Part shown: piece after piece, positions 1 through 11,925 of the stretch | Position numbering within the stretch: the first letter of the stretch is position 1 | Layout: the number at the start of each line of letters is the position of its first letter | NCBI GenBank assembly: GCA_022578965.1 | Contig: MU400684.1 | Coordinates: 1-64,000, forward strand | DNA: 64,000 nucleotides | Origin: Xylaria sp. FL1777 | Lineage: Eukaryota; Ascomycota; Sordariomycetes; Xylariales; Xylariaceae | Direction of reading: 5' to 3' | Notes under the pieces: model-generated | Databases searched by the model: none | What the model saw: the letters and a program-made list of their open reading frames with translations, nothing else | What the model was told of the DNA's origin: nothing | Position numbers and translations under genes: made by a program

Positions 1-1490
1 AAGTATTTTTAAATAATACTTTTATTTAATTTTTAAACTTAACATAATTTTTAAAAATCTTTTTTATTTTTAGCTTAAAATTAATTAACTTATTAACTTT
101 TAAAAAATTCTTTAAAATAAATTAAAACTATTTTAATATTTTTTTTAACAAAAATTATAAAGTAATTATTACTTTTTAATCTTTTTTTATAATAATAATA
201 AAGTACTATTTTAAATAAAGTTTAATATAAATTAAAAAAGCTTTTATATTTATAAATCTATTATAAAGCTTTAAAGTAATAAATTTAAAACTTTTAATAT
301 TTAGCATTTTTAATATTATAAATAATCTTAATAATAAAAGCAGTAGTAATAATAAAAAGTTAAGTTTTTTATTTTAAGTTATTACTTTAAGTATAGCAAT
401 AATAAAAATAAATATTAAGTTTATTAATAATAATATTAATATTAATTATAATATAATTATTTATTTAAAGCTTTAATTTATTGTTATAATAGCTATTATT
501 ATTGCTGCTTTAATTACTATAGCTAATATTTATGTTAGTTTAAAAATTATAACGCTTAATATTTAAATTATTTTTTAAATTAAAGCAACTAGTTTGCTTT
601 ATAGCACTAGTATTAATATTAGTTTTTTTTTACTATTACTGCTTAACTTTTTTTTTTTTGCTACTATTTTTCTTTTAATAAAAATAGCTAGTAAAAGTAC
701 TAAAGTTTGTTATTTTAGTATATTACTAGTTTTAAAAATCTTTAAAATATTTAAATTTAATTTTTAACTTTTTATTTTTAGTAGCATAATTTAGATTTAG
801 TTTATTAATTATTAAGTAAAGTTTATTTATATAATGCTGTTTAGCATTTTTGTTTTTTAAATATCTTTTTAGTATACTTTTAAAAGTTTATTTTATAAAT
901 TGTTTATTACTTAACTTATTATACTAATATTTGTTTTTATATATTAAGTTTTATTAATTAAAAAGCTATTAAAGTATAATAAACTTATTATATATTAATA
1001 TAATAAGTTTGCTTTTAAAGTTTTAATTTATAAGTAATAATAAAATCTTTAATAATAGTTTATTAAAAAGGTTTTTAAAGTACTTTTACTACTATGCATT
1101 AATAAAAGTTTTAAAAAATTAAAAGTAATAAATATATTAATGCTTAGCAATTATAAAAAATTAATAGCTAAAAAACTAAAAACTAAGTAAATAACTAAAT
1201 ATAAAAAGTGCATAATTATATAAATAAAAAAATAGTAATAGTAATTTATAAACGTTGCTTTTTTTAATAAACTTAATGCTATATTGTTTTAAGTTTAAAG
1301 CTTAATAAACTTAACGCTTAAATCTGTTAAGTTTAAAGCTTAATAAACTTAACGCTTAAGTTTATTAAGTTTATGCATTAAACCCTTATAGTAGTTTAAA
1401 TACATATTCTTTTAATAAATAAAACTTTTTTTGCGTATGTTTTTTTTACACTTGGCTTTTTAATTAGCTTAGTTAACCTATTTCGTAATA
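1..1490 (-). mobile_element. Ty3/Gypsy family G2, 5' end of a decayed copy (cut by window edge)
   Basis: Positions 1-974 match 35768-36740 and 975-1490 match the 516-bp LTRs at 29525-30040 and 36741-37256. The complete copy shows that G2 is coded on the minus strand, so 975-1490 is the 5' LTR and 1-974 is leader plus the start of gag; the rest lies left of the window. Differences from the 35.8-kb copy are C/T or G/A transitions, as RIP would leave. No frame is open. The sequence just right of the LTR, TTATA at 1491-1495, should be one half of the target duplication, but its partner is outside the window. Confidence 0.85.
975..1490 (-). repeat. G2 long terminal repeat (516 bp)
   Basis: Same 516-bp length as the two LTRs of the complete G2 element. 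The right end reads CGTAATA where the less mutated copy has CGTAACA, and the left end reads TATAAT where another copy has TGTAAC. Read on the minus strand, the ancestral LTR is TGTTACG...GTTACA, a typical fungal Gypsy LTR with short terminal inverted repeats. A 38-bp internal tandem repeat lies at about 1289-1370. Confidence 0.85.
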
Positions 1491-2163
1491 TTATAGTTTT
1501 TTTTACTTTAAGTATTATTAATTAACTATATATTTAGCATTAAATAAAAAAATAACTATTGCTTTTTTTAGTACTGCTATATTAGCTTTTGCTTTATTTA
1601 AGCTTAATTAAAGTTAATTTATTTTAATTACTTAATAAGTAACTCTGTTTTTAGCTTATTAGCTGTTTTTTTAAAGCTTTATTTAGTAGCTTATTTAATT
1701 TAATTATAAGCTTACTAAAAATTGCTTTTGCAAAGTTTTTTAATTAACTATAAAGCATTATAGCAATTTTAAAGTTGCAAATTTGTTTATATATATTTTT
1801 TAATAATAATTTTTATAACTTTTAATATAAATAAATATTTAATTTATTAAAAAAGCTTATATATGCTAGCTTAAAGTAAACTTTATAATAATATAAAATC
1901 TTAAGTTTAATAAAAACTAAACAGTTATTAATATAATGTTTAATGTTTATTAAAAAAAAATTATTTATGCTTAATATAGCTTTATAAATAATTTAATATT
2001 GCTAATTAAATAAATTAAGCCTTTTTAAAGCTATAATTATTTAAAGCTTACTTAAGTAATTAAAAAATAATAATAAATATTTACGTTAAGTTAAAACTTT
2101 ATTTTAAGCATAAGCTTATTTAAAATTACGCTTTTAGTTAGCTATTATTTTTTGCATTGCTTT
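1491..2163. other. Unassigned AT-rich interval
   Basis: Between the G2 LTR and the left target duplication of LINE copy 1. I found no second copy in the window and no recognisable domain in a partial look at the frames. Before the LINE inserted it was continuous with 7334 onward. Confidence 0.5.
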
Positions 2164-2175
2164 AATAAAACCGTA
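2164..2175. repeat. Target-site duplication of LINE copy 1 (left)
   Basis: AATAAAACCGTA here matches AATAAAACCATA at 7322-7333. The single difference is G/A, as RIP would produce. It flanks the LINE exactly. Confidence 0.75.
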
Positions 2176-2189
2176 TTTTTATATTATTA

Positions 2190-2235
2190 ATAACCTGCTG
2201 TGCTGCTTTATAGCGCGGTTTTTTTACTTGTGTAC
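2190..2235 (-). other. LINE 3'-terminal GC-rich motif, spared by RIP
   Basis: On the plus strand it contains TGCTGCTTTATAGCGCGG. The minus-strand transcript could pair CCGC with GCGG and GCT with AGC around ATAA. It is nearly identical in copy 2 (20480-20525) and in the 63-bp fragment at 11079-11141. LINE reverse transcriptases often recognise a 3' RNA structure, so this may be that signal; that role is inference. Confidence 0.6.
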
Positions 2236-2399
2236 TTATAAGTAAAACTATATAAAAAGCCAGATAAAAACCTTATGCAATAATGTTTATATTACTACTT
2301 TAAAGTTTTTTTACCTTGTAATAACTAGTTTTTATTAACTAGCTTGCTAAACAAAAAGTAATAGTTAAAAAGCAAAAGAACTTTTTTTAAAGCTTTTAA

Positions 2400-5300
2400 A
2401 CTTTTTGCTTTTTTAAAAAGCGTATAAAAGCTTTTTTTTTGTTTTTTAAGACCTTTAAAAAAGCGCTTTTGCTTTTTTTGCTAGTTTTTTTTTTATTTTT
2501 TGCTTTTTTTTTTTTTTTTTTATTTTCTTTTATTTTAACTACTTTATTATATATTGCTATTTTATTAGTAATAAATAGCTACTTTATAATATTACTTATA
2601 GCTTTAAGCTTTTTTATAGCTAGTTATAAGTTTTTGTTAATTTATAGCAGCTTAGTTATAAAGCTTTTTTATAGCTGCTTTTTTTTGTTTTTTAGTAAGT
2701 TATAACATAAAATTACATATTAAAAAGTTTTTTTTTTTTTTGTACATTTGCAAAAAAGCATAAAAAAGCCTAAAACTTTTTTTTTATACAAAAATACTTT
2801 TAGCTTTATTTTTTTAATGCATATTTGCATTACTATAGCTGCTTTATGCTTTAATAATTTATTATACTTTTTAAAAGCTTTATTTTTGCTAAGCTTTTGT
2901 TTAGCTATTATTAAATAACTACTGCTTGTTTTAGTTTAGTTTTATTTGCTTATTTATTTCTTTTTTAATGCAATTTTAAGTTTTTTTTTTTAACTACTTT
3001 TTTTGCTAAAAGTTTAAAGCTAACATTAGATTTTTTTTAGCTATGCTTTTATTATTATTTATAAGCTTGCTTTTTGTTTAGTTTTTAGCTTTTTAAGCTT
3101 TTATGTTTTAAATAAAAGTTTTAATTTTTTTTGTTGCTTTTTAAATTAATTTTTTAGCTACTAAGCTTTTTATATAGTACTTATAAGCTATTGCTTTATT
3201 ACTAAAATATAAGTTAATAAAAAAGATTTTTATTTTAGTTTTTAAGTGCTTTGTTTTAATTGTTTTAAAAGCTTTAGTTATACGTTTAAAGCACTTATTT
3301 TAAGTTATTACTAATAAATTAACAATACTTTTTGCTTTATTTTTTTTAAAGTTTTTATGCTAAGTTGTTATATTATAAGTTAAAATGCTTTATATTATTA
3401 TAACATATATTTGTTTTACTTTTATTATACTACTGCTTTATATAAAGTTTTATAGCTTAATTATTATATATAACTAAATGCTTAGTTTTTTTTTAAGCTT
3501 TATTAAATATTTTTTTTATTTTATGTTTTTATTAAACTATATTTTTAAAAACTTTATGCTGTTTTTTAAATATACTATTATATTAAAAAAGTATATTACT
3601 TACGTAAGCATTGTTTTATTACTAAAAAAATATATTAATTTGCTTTTTTATAATACAAATTTTATTTTATGTTATTTTGCTTAGCTTTTATATGGTTTTT
3701 ATGCTATTTTTAAAGCTTTATAGTTTTGCTTTATATTTAAATTTGCTATAATAAAGTTAATATTATTAATAAAGCTAATTATTATTAGCTTTTAATATAT
3801 AGCAAAGTTATTATAAAGTATTAAAATATATAAAAAAAAAAAAAGAAATAAAAGCAGAAACTTTTAGAAAACTTTAGCTTTTAATGCTATTAGCTAAAAT
3901 ATTGCTTTATTAAAGCAAAAATGCATTATATAGTTTAATATAAAAAAGTTTACTTATATAACTATTTAAAAAAAAAAGCCTTTTTATTGCAAAATATATA
4001 TTATTTTTTTTTATTAATAGTATTAAAAGCTTTTATAATATTTAGCTATAGCAAAAATGCTATGCTTTTTTTACTAATTATTTTTTTTGCTATTTTTAAT
4101 ATTAGTTTAATAATTACGTTTATTAATTTGTTTTATTTATTATTTATTTAGTTATTTAATAAAAAACTTTTTTGCTTAGCTATTTTTGCTATATAATAAT
4201 ATAGCTTTTTTTTTAGTACTTTTTTTATTATATAAATAAGCGTAATAAAGTACTACTTTTTAGCTATTTTTTTAGTTTTTTTTAATTTTTTAAGTTTAAA
4301 TATAATTATTATTTTTGTTTGCTTAAATTGCATTAAGTAATACTTTAATAAAAAGCTAGCAATACATAATATTGCTATTTTTTTTGCTAAAGCAAGTTTA
4401 TAAGCTTTAAAAAAGCTATTAAATAATAAATTATTTTTTAGCGCTTTTTATAGCGCTAACTTTTATATTAGCAATATTATATTTTTTTTTTTATATTAAT
4501 ATTAATTATAAACTTTTAATAGTTATTATAAGTTAGGTTTTTTTTAAATATATTAAATAGGTTTACTAGTAGTATAAAAAAAAAGCGTTTTATTAGTAAA
4601 GCTATTTTTTTTTTAAAAGTATTAGCAAAAAGCAGCTTATTTTTTATTTATTTTAGCAATAAAATTGCAATAATCTTTAAAGCTAGCTTATAAGCAAACT
4701 TTGCTTATTTAGCTAAACTTTATAATAACTTAAAATTTTTAAATGCTTTTATAAATGTTTATTTTTAGCTATGTTTTTATGCTTTTTTTACTTTATTACT
4801 AAAGGCTTTTTTTTTTTTTTTAAAAGTTTGCTATACTGCTTTAGTTTTTTTGCTTTAAAACTTGCAGTACGTTTATTTTACCTTTTTTTTTGTTTTAACT
4901 ACTTTTAAAAACTACTAAAGTAATACTTAATGTTTTCTTTTTATAGTTTTTTTAAGCGTTATTTTATTTACTATTTTTACTAGTTGCTAAATTAAAAAAT
5001 TAAAAATATTATTTAGCTTACTAAGTATATATAATATATATGTTTTTATAATAATAGCTTTTGTTTTTATAGCTGCTTTATTTTTGTTTAATTTAAGCTA
5101 GTTTTATTTTTTTGCTTTTTTTAAATATTTTTGCAAAACTGCTTCTAAGTTAATTATAATTTTTAATGCTTTATAGTTAAAACTTAGCTACTTTAAGTCC
5201 TTTTAATAAATAATAGCTAAATTACTAAATATTTATACTAAGTTTATTATTAAGCTTTTTTATTTATGCTTTATTTTAGTTATTTTTTTTTAAAGAATAG

Positions 5301-5900
5301 CTAGCATAAAATTTTATTATGCAGTAAACTTAAGCAGTTTATTTGCTTTTTAGCTTTTTTTGCTTTTTAAGTTTTATAATAAATAATAAAAATTAAAATT
5401 ACTTATAAATATATAGCGTTTTTTTAGCTTACTTGCTTTATATATTTTTTAAATTAAATTATATTAAACTGTTTTTTTTTAATTTAGCAAATATATTAAT
5501 TATAAAAATACTGCTAAGTTATTATTGCTTATTATAACTTTTGCCTAGTTTTTATTAGCGTTTTTTGCTAGCATTTTTATTATAATTTTTTTGTTTATAT
5601 ATAATGCAGCTTTATTTTTTAATTAAATAATTTAATAGCTATTATTATTAAAGTAATATATATTGCTATATTTGTTAATTATTAGTTTTTAAACTATTAT
5701 ATAATTAAAACTATTATTTTGTAGCGCATATATTATATTGCTTTTAAATTTTGTAATGTTTTAAAAAGCAATATTATATATTATTAAGTTAATAAAAATA
5801 AGTTTTTGCTTATATTGCTAGTTTGCTGTTTTTTTATTAGTAATTTTTTTTTATTTAGCTTTATAAATGCTAATATTATTAATATTTTTAAACTATTTTT
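2400..5900 (-). pseudogene. LINE ORF2 remnant (endonuclease / reverse transcriptase), copy 1
   Basis: The anchor is an RT catalytic box on the minus strand at 3753-3773, read as FINNINF, with Ile-Ser just before it and IIANLNIKQNY after it. Fungal Tad1/I-like LINEs have an F-[IVA]-D-D-[IV]-N-F box here, so both catalytic aspartates have become asparagine by G-to-A change. The equivalent in copy 2 reads FANNTNF. The codon phase equals that of the ORF1 knuckle (2412 nt apart). I set the limits by element geometry; the endonuclease and any RNase H domain were not located individually. The family's role would be target-primed reverse transcription in the nucleus; this copy cannot make a protein. 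Confidence 0.65.
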
Positions 5901-5949
5901 ATTTACTTTTTTGCTTATTATTATTGCTTTTTTAATACTTTAAAAGCTT

Positions 5950-7000
5950 TTAAGTTATAATATATATATTACTTTTATTTTATTTTTTTGTTTAACTTTT
6001 TTTTAGCAAGCTTTATTTTATACTATATACGTTTTTTTATAGTTTATATATTTTTGCTTTATTTTTTATGTTTTTATTAAGCACTTTTTTTTACTTTTTT
6101 AATGCTTTAAAGCTAAATAATAGTTATACTTTAAGTTTTTATAGTAATATTTAGCTATATAACTATATTTATAGCAATTAAAGCATTATATAACTTTAAG
6201 CTTTATAATAAAAAGTTTATAGTTAAATAGTTAAGCTTTTTATAAAAAGCTATTTTTATATATTGTTTTAGCTGCTATAATATTGCTTATATTTAATAAT
6301 ATTAATATAAATTTAGCTTTTGTGTTTTTAAATAGCATTTTTTTGCACTTTATAACTTTAAAATGTTTGCTATATAATAACTATAATAAGTTTTTGTTTA
6401 AATGTATTGCTTTAATTTGTTTTGCTAAAACGCTTTTTATTATTAGTGCTGCTTTTTTTTATTGTACTTTTAATTTTTTTTTAAAAGCTTTTATAATTTA
6501 CTTTTTTTTTTTAGCTTTTTAAAGCATTGCTTTTTTAAAAATAATTATTATGTTTTTATTATATAGCTTTTTAGCAGTAATTATATTACTGCTTATAAGC
6601 ATTATATTTACTGCTTTAATAATATTAACTAATGTTTTATTTTTAAAGTTGTTAGCTTATTTTTTAACTTTAATTAATATTTTTTTGTTTTGTTTAAATA
6701 ATACTGCTTTATTATTATAAGCTAACTATAAAACTATAATTTATGCTTAAAATTTTAGCGTATTTATATTTAATAAAGTTTATTAAAAAAGCTTTTAAAT
6801 AGTATTTTTAATGCTTTTTTAGTTAGCTTTTATAGCAGCATTTAAGTTATAGCAAGTTATAAATATATTAAAGTTGTTTTTGTTATTAAGCTTTATGTTT
6901 TGCTAGCTTTTTTAGGCTTTTTTTAATATATATATTATTTGTGCTTTTTTTGCGTTTTTTTAAAAAAAAATTCTTTTTTTTATTTTTTTTTCCGTTAGTA
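5950..7000 (-). pseudogene. LINE ORF1 remnant (Gag-like, zinc knuckle), copy 1
   Basis: On the minus strand from 6185 downward the frame reads CFNCYKYSYIAKYY. This is a CX2CX4HX4C knuckle with His changed to Tyr and the last Cys changed to Tyr, both RIP-type changes. It is followed by KNLKYSYY, resembling the second of the closely spaced knuckles (a CGYC-type start) usual in Tad1/I-like ORF1 proteins. Such proteins bind element RNA. The start codon cannot be placed because the frame is full of stops. The same knuckle is at 24430-24475 in copy 2. Confidence 0.6.
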
Positions 7001-7321
7001 GCTATAGTACTAGTTTTATAATTCTGTTAACTATTTTTTATATACTAGAAAGTCTGTTAGCTTTACGTTTTTTATTAAAATGCTGCTATATTATAGTTAT
7101 ATTACTAATAAGTTCTAGTAGCATATTAGTTGCATTTTTAATAAATAGGTTATTTAACACTATTTTTTTGTTTTTTGTTATATTTGCACTTTGCAAATAA
7201 AGTATAACTTATTTAGTAAGTAAAAATTGCTACGTTAATTTTAGCAATCTTAATTATTTAATAATTAGGCTTAAACTTACAAAGTTATAGTTAAGTGTAA
7301 AGAATTCAAAAAAGGTCCTAA

Positions 7322-7333
7322 AATAAAACCATA
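7322..7333. repeat. Target-site duplication of LINE copy 1 (right)
   Basis: AATAAAACCATA, partner of 2164-2175. The element's 5' end, on the minus strand ACCTTTTTTGAATTC, abuts it. Confidence 0.75.
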
Positions 7334-9896
7334 TAAATAACTTATATTATTTAAAAAGTAGCTTTTTATATTATTATTGCTTGCTTTTATGTTTAATATA
7401 ACCTAAATATTAAAATTATAATATTTATAAATATAATAACGTGCTTATTATATTTTAAAAAATATATAAATTTTATAAATATATTATAAAATAAAATGCT
7501 AGTTATTAAATTATTAATAAAAATCAACCTATACTTTTTTATGTATAGCTTTTGTTTTTATAAATATTACTTTCTTTTATATAATTAAAACGCCTTAATA
7601 TATATAAAGAATTTTTTCGTTATTAATAAATGTAGCTTTAATTAGCTATTTATTTAAAAAAGTTAACCTTACTAATGCTTAACTAGCAAAAGCAGCATTT
7701 TTATTTTTGCTAGTAATAAAGCTATTACTGTTAATTTAACTTAAAACTTATTTTTGTTTAGCTTTAAGTAAAACGTTAAAATTAATATAATATATATAAA
7801 TTTACTACTATAAAAAAAAAAACTAATAATTTAATGCAGCTTTTATTGCTTTATTATAATTAATTATAACTATATTAAGCTTTTATATTATATATTATAT
7901 TATAAGCTAATAAATACTTTTAGCTAAAAATTAAAAGCCTTTTTGCTTTTTATTATTAATTAAGCTAAATATAGCATTAAAAATTATTTTTAAGCAAGTT
8001 TAACTTATTGCTTAAAATAATAGTAGCTTAAATTAATTAGTATTATATATATTATTAAAGCTAATAACTTTAAAAAATTGCTTTTATATTTTTAAACAGT
8101 AAAAAAACGTTTAAACTAGTTTAATTAAGCAATTTAGCTTATTATTAGCTTACTTTATTAAATAAAGACTTTTTCTTTATTAAAAAGCTTAATAAAAGCA
8201 GTAGTTAAGTTATAGCTATTTAGCTTAGCTTAATTAACAAAGCTTTAAACATTATAAATATTTTTTTAAATAAAAACGAACTTTTTGTATTGCTATTTTA
8301 TTATGCTTTAAATATTTTAAGCTTAAATATTAATTTAATAGCTAATTAATTTAACAGTTATTTTTACTAATTTTATAAGCTTGCAATAAAAAAAATAAGC
8401 AAAAAAATTTAAGCTTAAGCTATAATTATACTAATAATGTTTTATATTTTTATATAGTTATAATAACTATTAACCTTTGTTTATAGCTTTAGTAATAATT
8501 ACTTATTTATAGCTAGTTTTTTAAAACTTTTACTACTAAAGTTTTTTACTTTTGCTTTTTTTAACTTGTTTAAATTAGTTATATTTAATAAAAAATTAAA
8601 TTGGTTGTTTTTTAAATAAGTATATATAATTTTTAGTAAAACTAAACTTGTTGTTTTTTAAAAATAAATTAATATAATTAAAAACCGTATTAGCTATAAA
8701 AAATAAATCGCTTAAAATAAATAAATTAAAAATAGTTTTTAGAACTAAAAACAATAAATTATAGCTAGCTAACAAAATATTTGCTTTAAATAGTAAAGCT
8801 AGCATAAAAAAAGTTTATTTAAGCAATGCTATTATAAATAAAGCAACTTTAATTAAACTTAGTACAAATAACTTTACTAATAAACATTAAAGCAATAAAT
8901 ATAAAAAAAAAAAATCATAGCTATTTAAATTTAATAATAATTACTTTTATTTGTTTTTTATTAATATATATGTTTTTATAAGCAAACTAAATCTATAAAA
9001 AACTATTAATCTTTTTTTATAACTTTATAAACTAACTATAAAGCTAATGTAAATTTTTTTTAAATAGTAGTTAATAAGCTAATAATATAAAATAATTTAG
9101 CAAACTAAAATCTTAAAAAAACAAAAATAAAACTAGCTTTTAAGCTAAACATAAGCATTTATATATATTAAAGCTTTAATAAATAAAAAAAAAGTATTGC
9201 TAAAAAAAATCTTATAATTAGTACAAATCTTTTATGCTAATTTATTAAGTTTTTTATAGCTATATAAATATAAAACAGTGCTAAAAAAATAAAAATAAGC
9301 ATTAAAAATATTATTAAAAGCATTATTATTACTAAAGCTATAAAATAAAAAAACACTTTTGTTACTATAACTAAATATAAAAAATCAGCAAGTTAAAATA
9401 GTTATAAAAGCAGCAAATAGCTTATTACATAAAAAAAGTAAACAAAAAAAAAAGTAATAAAACGTACGTTATTTTTTTTAATAATAAAATAAATTATTTA
9501 AAGTAAAAGTGCGCTTATGTAATAACTAAAGCTTAAAAGGTTTAAAAAACATTATATAATATAAAAGTTAATTAGTATTACAAAATTAAAGTATATAATA
9601 AATATGTTTTTAGTATTAACAAAGTAAAAAGCATAAAATATAAAATATAAACAAGATTAAATCAACAAAATATATAAAAAAAAATATAAAATAAACAACA
9701 TTAAATACATAAAAAAAAACAGTATGCACTAACATTTTTTAATTAAGCTAATAAAAGCATTATATATCTATAAAATCATATATTTATATTAATTCTTTAT
9801 GTATCTATATTAATTCCCTATATAAAATTAAATTTTTAAATTTAAAACATATAAATAATGTTAAAAGTTTAAAAAATAAAAATATAATATATAATA
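7334..9896. other. Unassigned AT-rich interval, probably decayed TE sequence
   Basis: No second copy was found in the window. From about 7.7 to 9.6 kb the plus strand is A-rich, which elsewhere in this window marks a plus-coded element. Around 8.6-8.9 kb a plus frame reads Lys/Gln/Asn-rich with stops where Gln or Arg codons would be expected, but I recognise no family. The minus open frame 8596-8805 is hydrophobic and looks like an antisense by-product of base composition. Confidence 0.4.
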
Positions 9897-10064
9897 AAAA
9901 AAAGTAATATTAGTTTTAAATAAAACATAAGTTTTAAAAACTAATATAATTAAAATTTTTAATATAGCTTTTATATTTTTAAAGCAAAAAAAATAATATT
10001 AGTTTTAAATAAAACATAAGTTTTAATAATTAATATAATTAAAATTTTTATTATAACTTTTAAC
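9897..10064. repeat. Two-copy tandem duplication (period about 89 bp)
   Basis: The sequence at about 9903-9975 recurs at about 9992-10064, including the shared word TAATATTAGTTTTAAATAAA and downstream TAATATAATTAAAATTTTTA. Copies differ at a handful of positions. No coding content is visible. Confidence 0.75.
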
Positions 10065-11066
10065 TTTTTTTTATATAAATAAAACCTTGCTTTAATAATT
10101 ATTAAAAACTATATTATTTTTTAGCTATATTAAAGTTTTTTAACTATTTTAAACTTTTAAATAATATTATTATTTTAATTTATAGAAATAAATCTTATTT
10201 TTAAATAAATTACTTTAATTAAGCTATAATGTTTTATAAAATTTAAGCATATATTATAACTTATATAAGTTTTAAAGCAAATATATAAAAAAAGCCAAAG
10301 GTTTTTTATTACTTAAGTATATTTATAGTTTATAAAAGCTATAATATATAATAAAAAAAAACAAACTATATTATTTTATAATAAAAAAGTTAATAAATAA
10401 TAAAACAAATAATGAATTCTTTAAGTTTTATATAATACTAGCTAATTTAATACTTTTATAATAAATGTAAAACATAAATTATATATGCTTTATTTTTATA
10501 GCTATAATAATGTAGCTTAGCTTATAAAGCTAATGCTATTTATAAACTTTTTTTTAAAAGCTACTAGTTTAACTTTTTATGCAAACTTATTAAAATGCTA
10601 GCTTTTAAAGAAAAAGCTGCTACTTTTAGCAGTTTTTTAGCTATTTAATATAATAATTATATACTTTTATTATTTATATTTTTTTTAGCAGGAGTTTTTT
10701 TTAGCTTTAGTTTATTACTTTATTGCATTTTTCCTTTTTTTTTTATTGTTAACTTGTTATTTGCTAATTAATTATTAGTTATATTACTTATATTAGTTTT
10801 TTTTTTTAAAGTTTTAACTAATAATACAAGCACTGCTTTTTTAGCTAGCTTATTTTGCTTTAATTGCTTAAAAAAAATGTATTTTTAGTTAATGTTTTTA
10901 GTTTAGCTAGTTTATTAGCAAGCTTAGCGTTATTAGCTATTAATGCTTTTATAAATACTTAAAATAGTATTTCTATTAATGCTTTTTTTGTTTAAGGAAA
11001 GTTTATAACATTAAACTTTACTTTATGTAGCTTTTTTTGCTTATAAAGCTTAAAATCGGTTATATT
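10065..11066. other. Unassigned AT-rich interval
   Basis: No repeat partner, domain or open frame recognised. In 10501-10740, 25 cytosines remain: 16 follow G, 7 follow A, 1 follows T and 1 follows C; 20 precede T, 4 precede A, 1 precedes C and none precede G. Confidence 0.4.
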
Positions 11067-11078
11067 AATATTATTAAG

Positions 11079-11141
11079 GGTACATAGGTAAAAAAACCGC
11101 GCTATAAAGCAGCACAGCGGGTTATTAATAATAATAATAAT
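11079..11141 (+). mobile_element. 63-bp 5'-truncated LINE insertion
   Basis: Plus-strand copy of the last about 50 bp of the LINE followed by a TAA-type tail (TTATTAATAATAATAATAAT). It starts at GGTACATAGG and includes the GC-rich 3' motif. It is flanked by a 12-bp target duplication, AATATTATTAAG (11067-11078) and AATATTGTTAAG (11142-11153), differing by one A/G. Being far below the length that triggers RIP, it looks largely unmutated and preserves the ancestral LINE 3' end, for example AGCGGGTTATT where copy 1 has AGCAGGTTATT on the same strand. Confidence 0.85.
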
Positions 11142-11358
11142 AATATTGTTAAGTTTATTAACATTTTTAGGTTTAAAAGCAGTTTAGTTATAAAGTTTAC
11201 TGTTTTTTCTTTTTTAATACTTATTAATTAGCTTTTTAAAGTAACGCAATTTAAACATAGTTATTTATTAATTATATTTATAACTTTAGTTTTTTTATTT
11301 AACTAAATAGTTATATTTGTTTTTTTTATAATTAAAGTAATATTATATAATAGTTTTT

Positions 11359-11638
11359 ATTTTTTTGTTTTTTAAGTTAAAGTTAGCAGCGTGTTTATAT
11401 GTTTAATTTAGTAAAAATTTCTATTGACTTTTTTATTAATAGCTTTTTTGCTTAATTATTTGCTAGCTTTATGTGCTTTTATTTTTGCAATTTATTAGTT
11501 TAACATAATAATACTTTTATATTATTTTATTTAAAGCTAATTATTTTTTTTTTGCTGCTTAATTTACTTTTTTTTTTGCGTAATAACTTTTTTGTAACAT
11601 TATAACCCTTTTAATACATATTATAAAAATTCGTTTAT
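11359..11638. repeat. Repeat C, copy 1, left part (split by the Copia element)
   Basis: This 280-bp stretch matches 28111-28390 (also 280 bp) and the start of the copy at 58074. It ends in TTTAT, which recurs at 19010-19014 on the other side of the Copia element, where repeat C resumes. C is therefore the target and Copia the later insertion. Confidence 0.88.
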
Positions 11639-11925
11639 TGTTAAATGGGCTTTGTACAATTGTACGTTTAATATATATGTGCTAAAATAAAGTATAATAA
11701 TTTTTGTATTGTAAGCTGTTTATATTTTATATGTTTAAAAGAAAAAAAAGGTTATATAAAGCAAAGGTTTTTTTTTATGTGTAAGAACTTTGCTAGCATA
11801 TAAGCTAAGCTAACATTAAAATTACTTTAGTTTATGCAATAGCTTTTGCACAAAGTAGTTTTTGTGCAAAACTTATTATACGTATTATATATAAAAATTG
11901 CAACTAATAACTAGTTATTTTAATA
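11639..11925 (-). repeat. Copia 3' LTR (287 bp)
   Basis: Direct repeat of 18723-19009 with identical length. Starts TGTTAAATGG on the plus strand and ends TTTTAATA. Differences from the partner are overwhelmingly transitions. Confidence 0.88.

Larger units (their letters stand above)
2176..7321 (-). mobile_element. Full-length RIP-mutated LINE (Tad1/I-like), copy 1
   Basis: A 5146-bp element repeated in direct orientation at 20452-25606. It is coded on the minus strand: the 5' end is at 7321 and the 3' end at 2176. A retroviral-type zinc knuckle lies 1.1 kb from the 5' end and an RT catalytic box 1.6 kb from the 3' end, the order expected for ORF1 then ORF2. The 3' terminus carries a GC-rich potential hairpin and ends in an A/T-rich tail; a 63-bp truncated insertion with the same 3' end at 11079-11141 confirms which end is 3'. 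The 12-bp target duplication is of a length usual for LINEs. Both strands are full of stops, so the copy is dead. The plus strand is strongly T-rich, which produces spurious hydrophobic open frames such as 2439-2705. Confidence 0.88.

Noticed and set aside
2439..2705. 88-residue hydrophobic open frame, repeated at 20728-20994
   Set aside because: It lies antisense to the 3' part of the LINE. The two copies match because the LINE copies match, and its Phe/Leu-rich make-up follows from T-rich sequence.
6283..6522. Hydrophobic open frame near the LINE ORF1 (also 24612-24812, 3478-3684, 21769-21975)
   Set aside because: Antisense to the LINE reading direction and explained by poly-T composition; no signal of its own.
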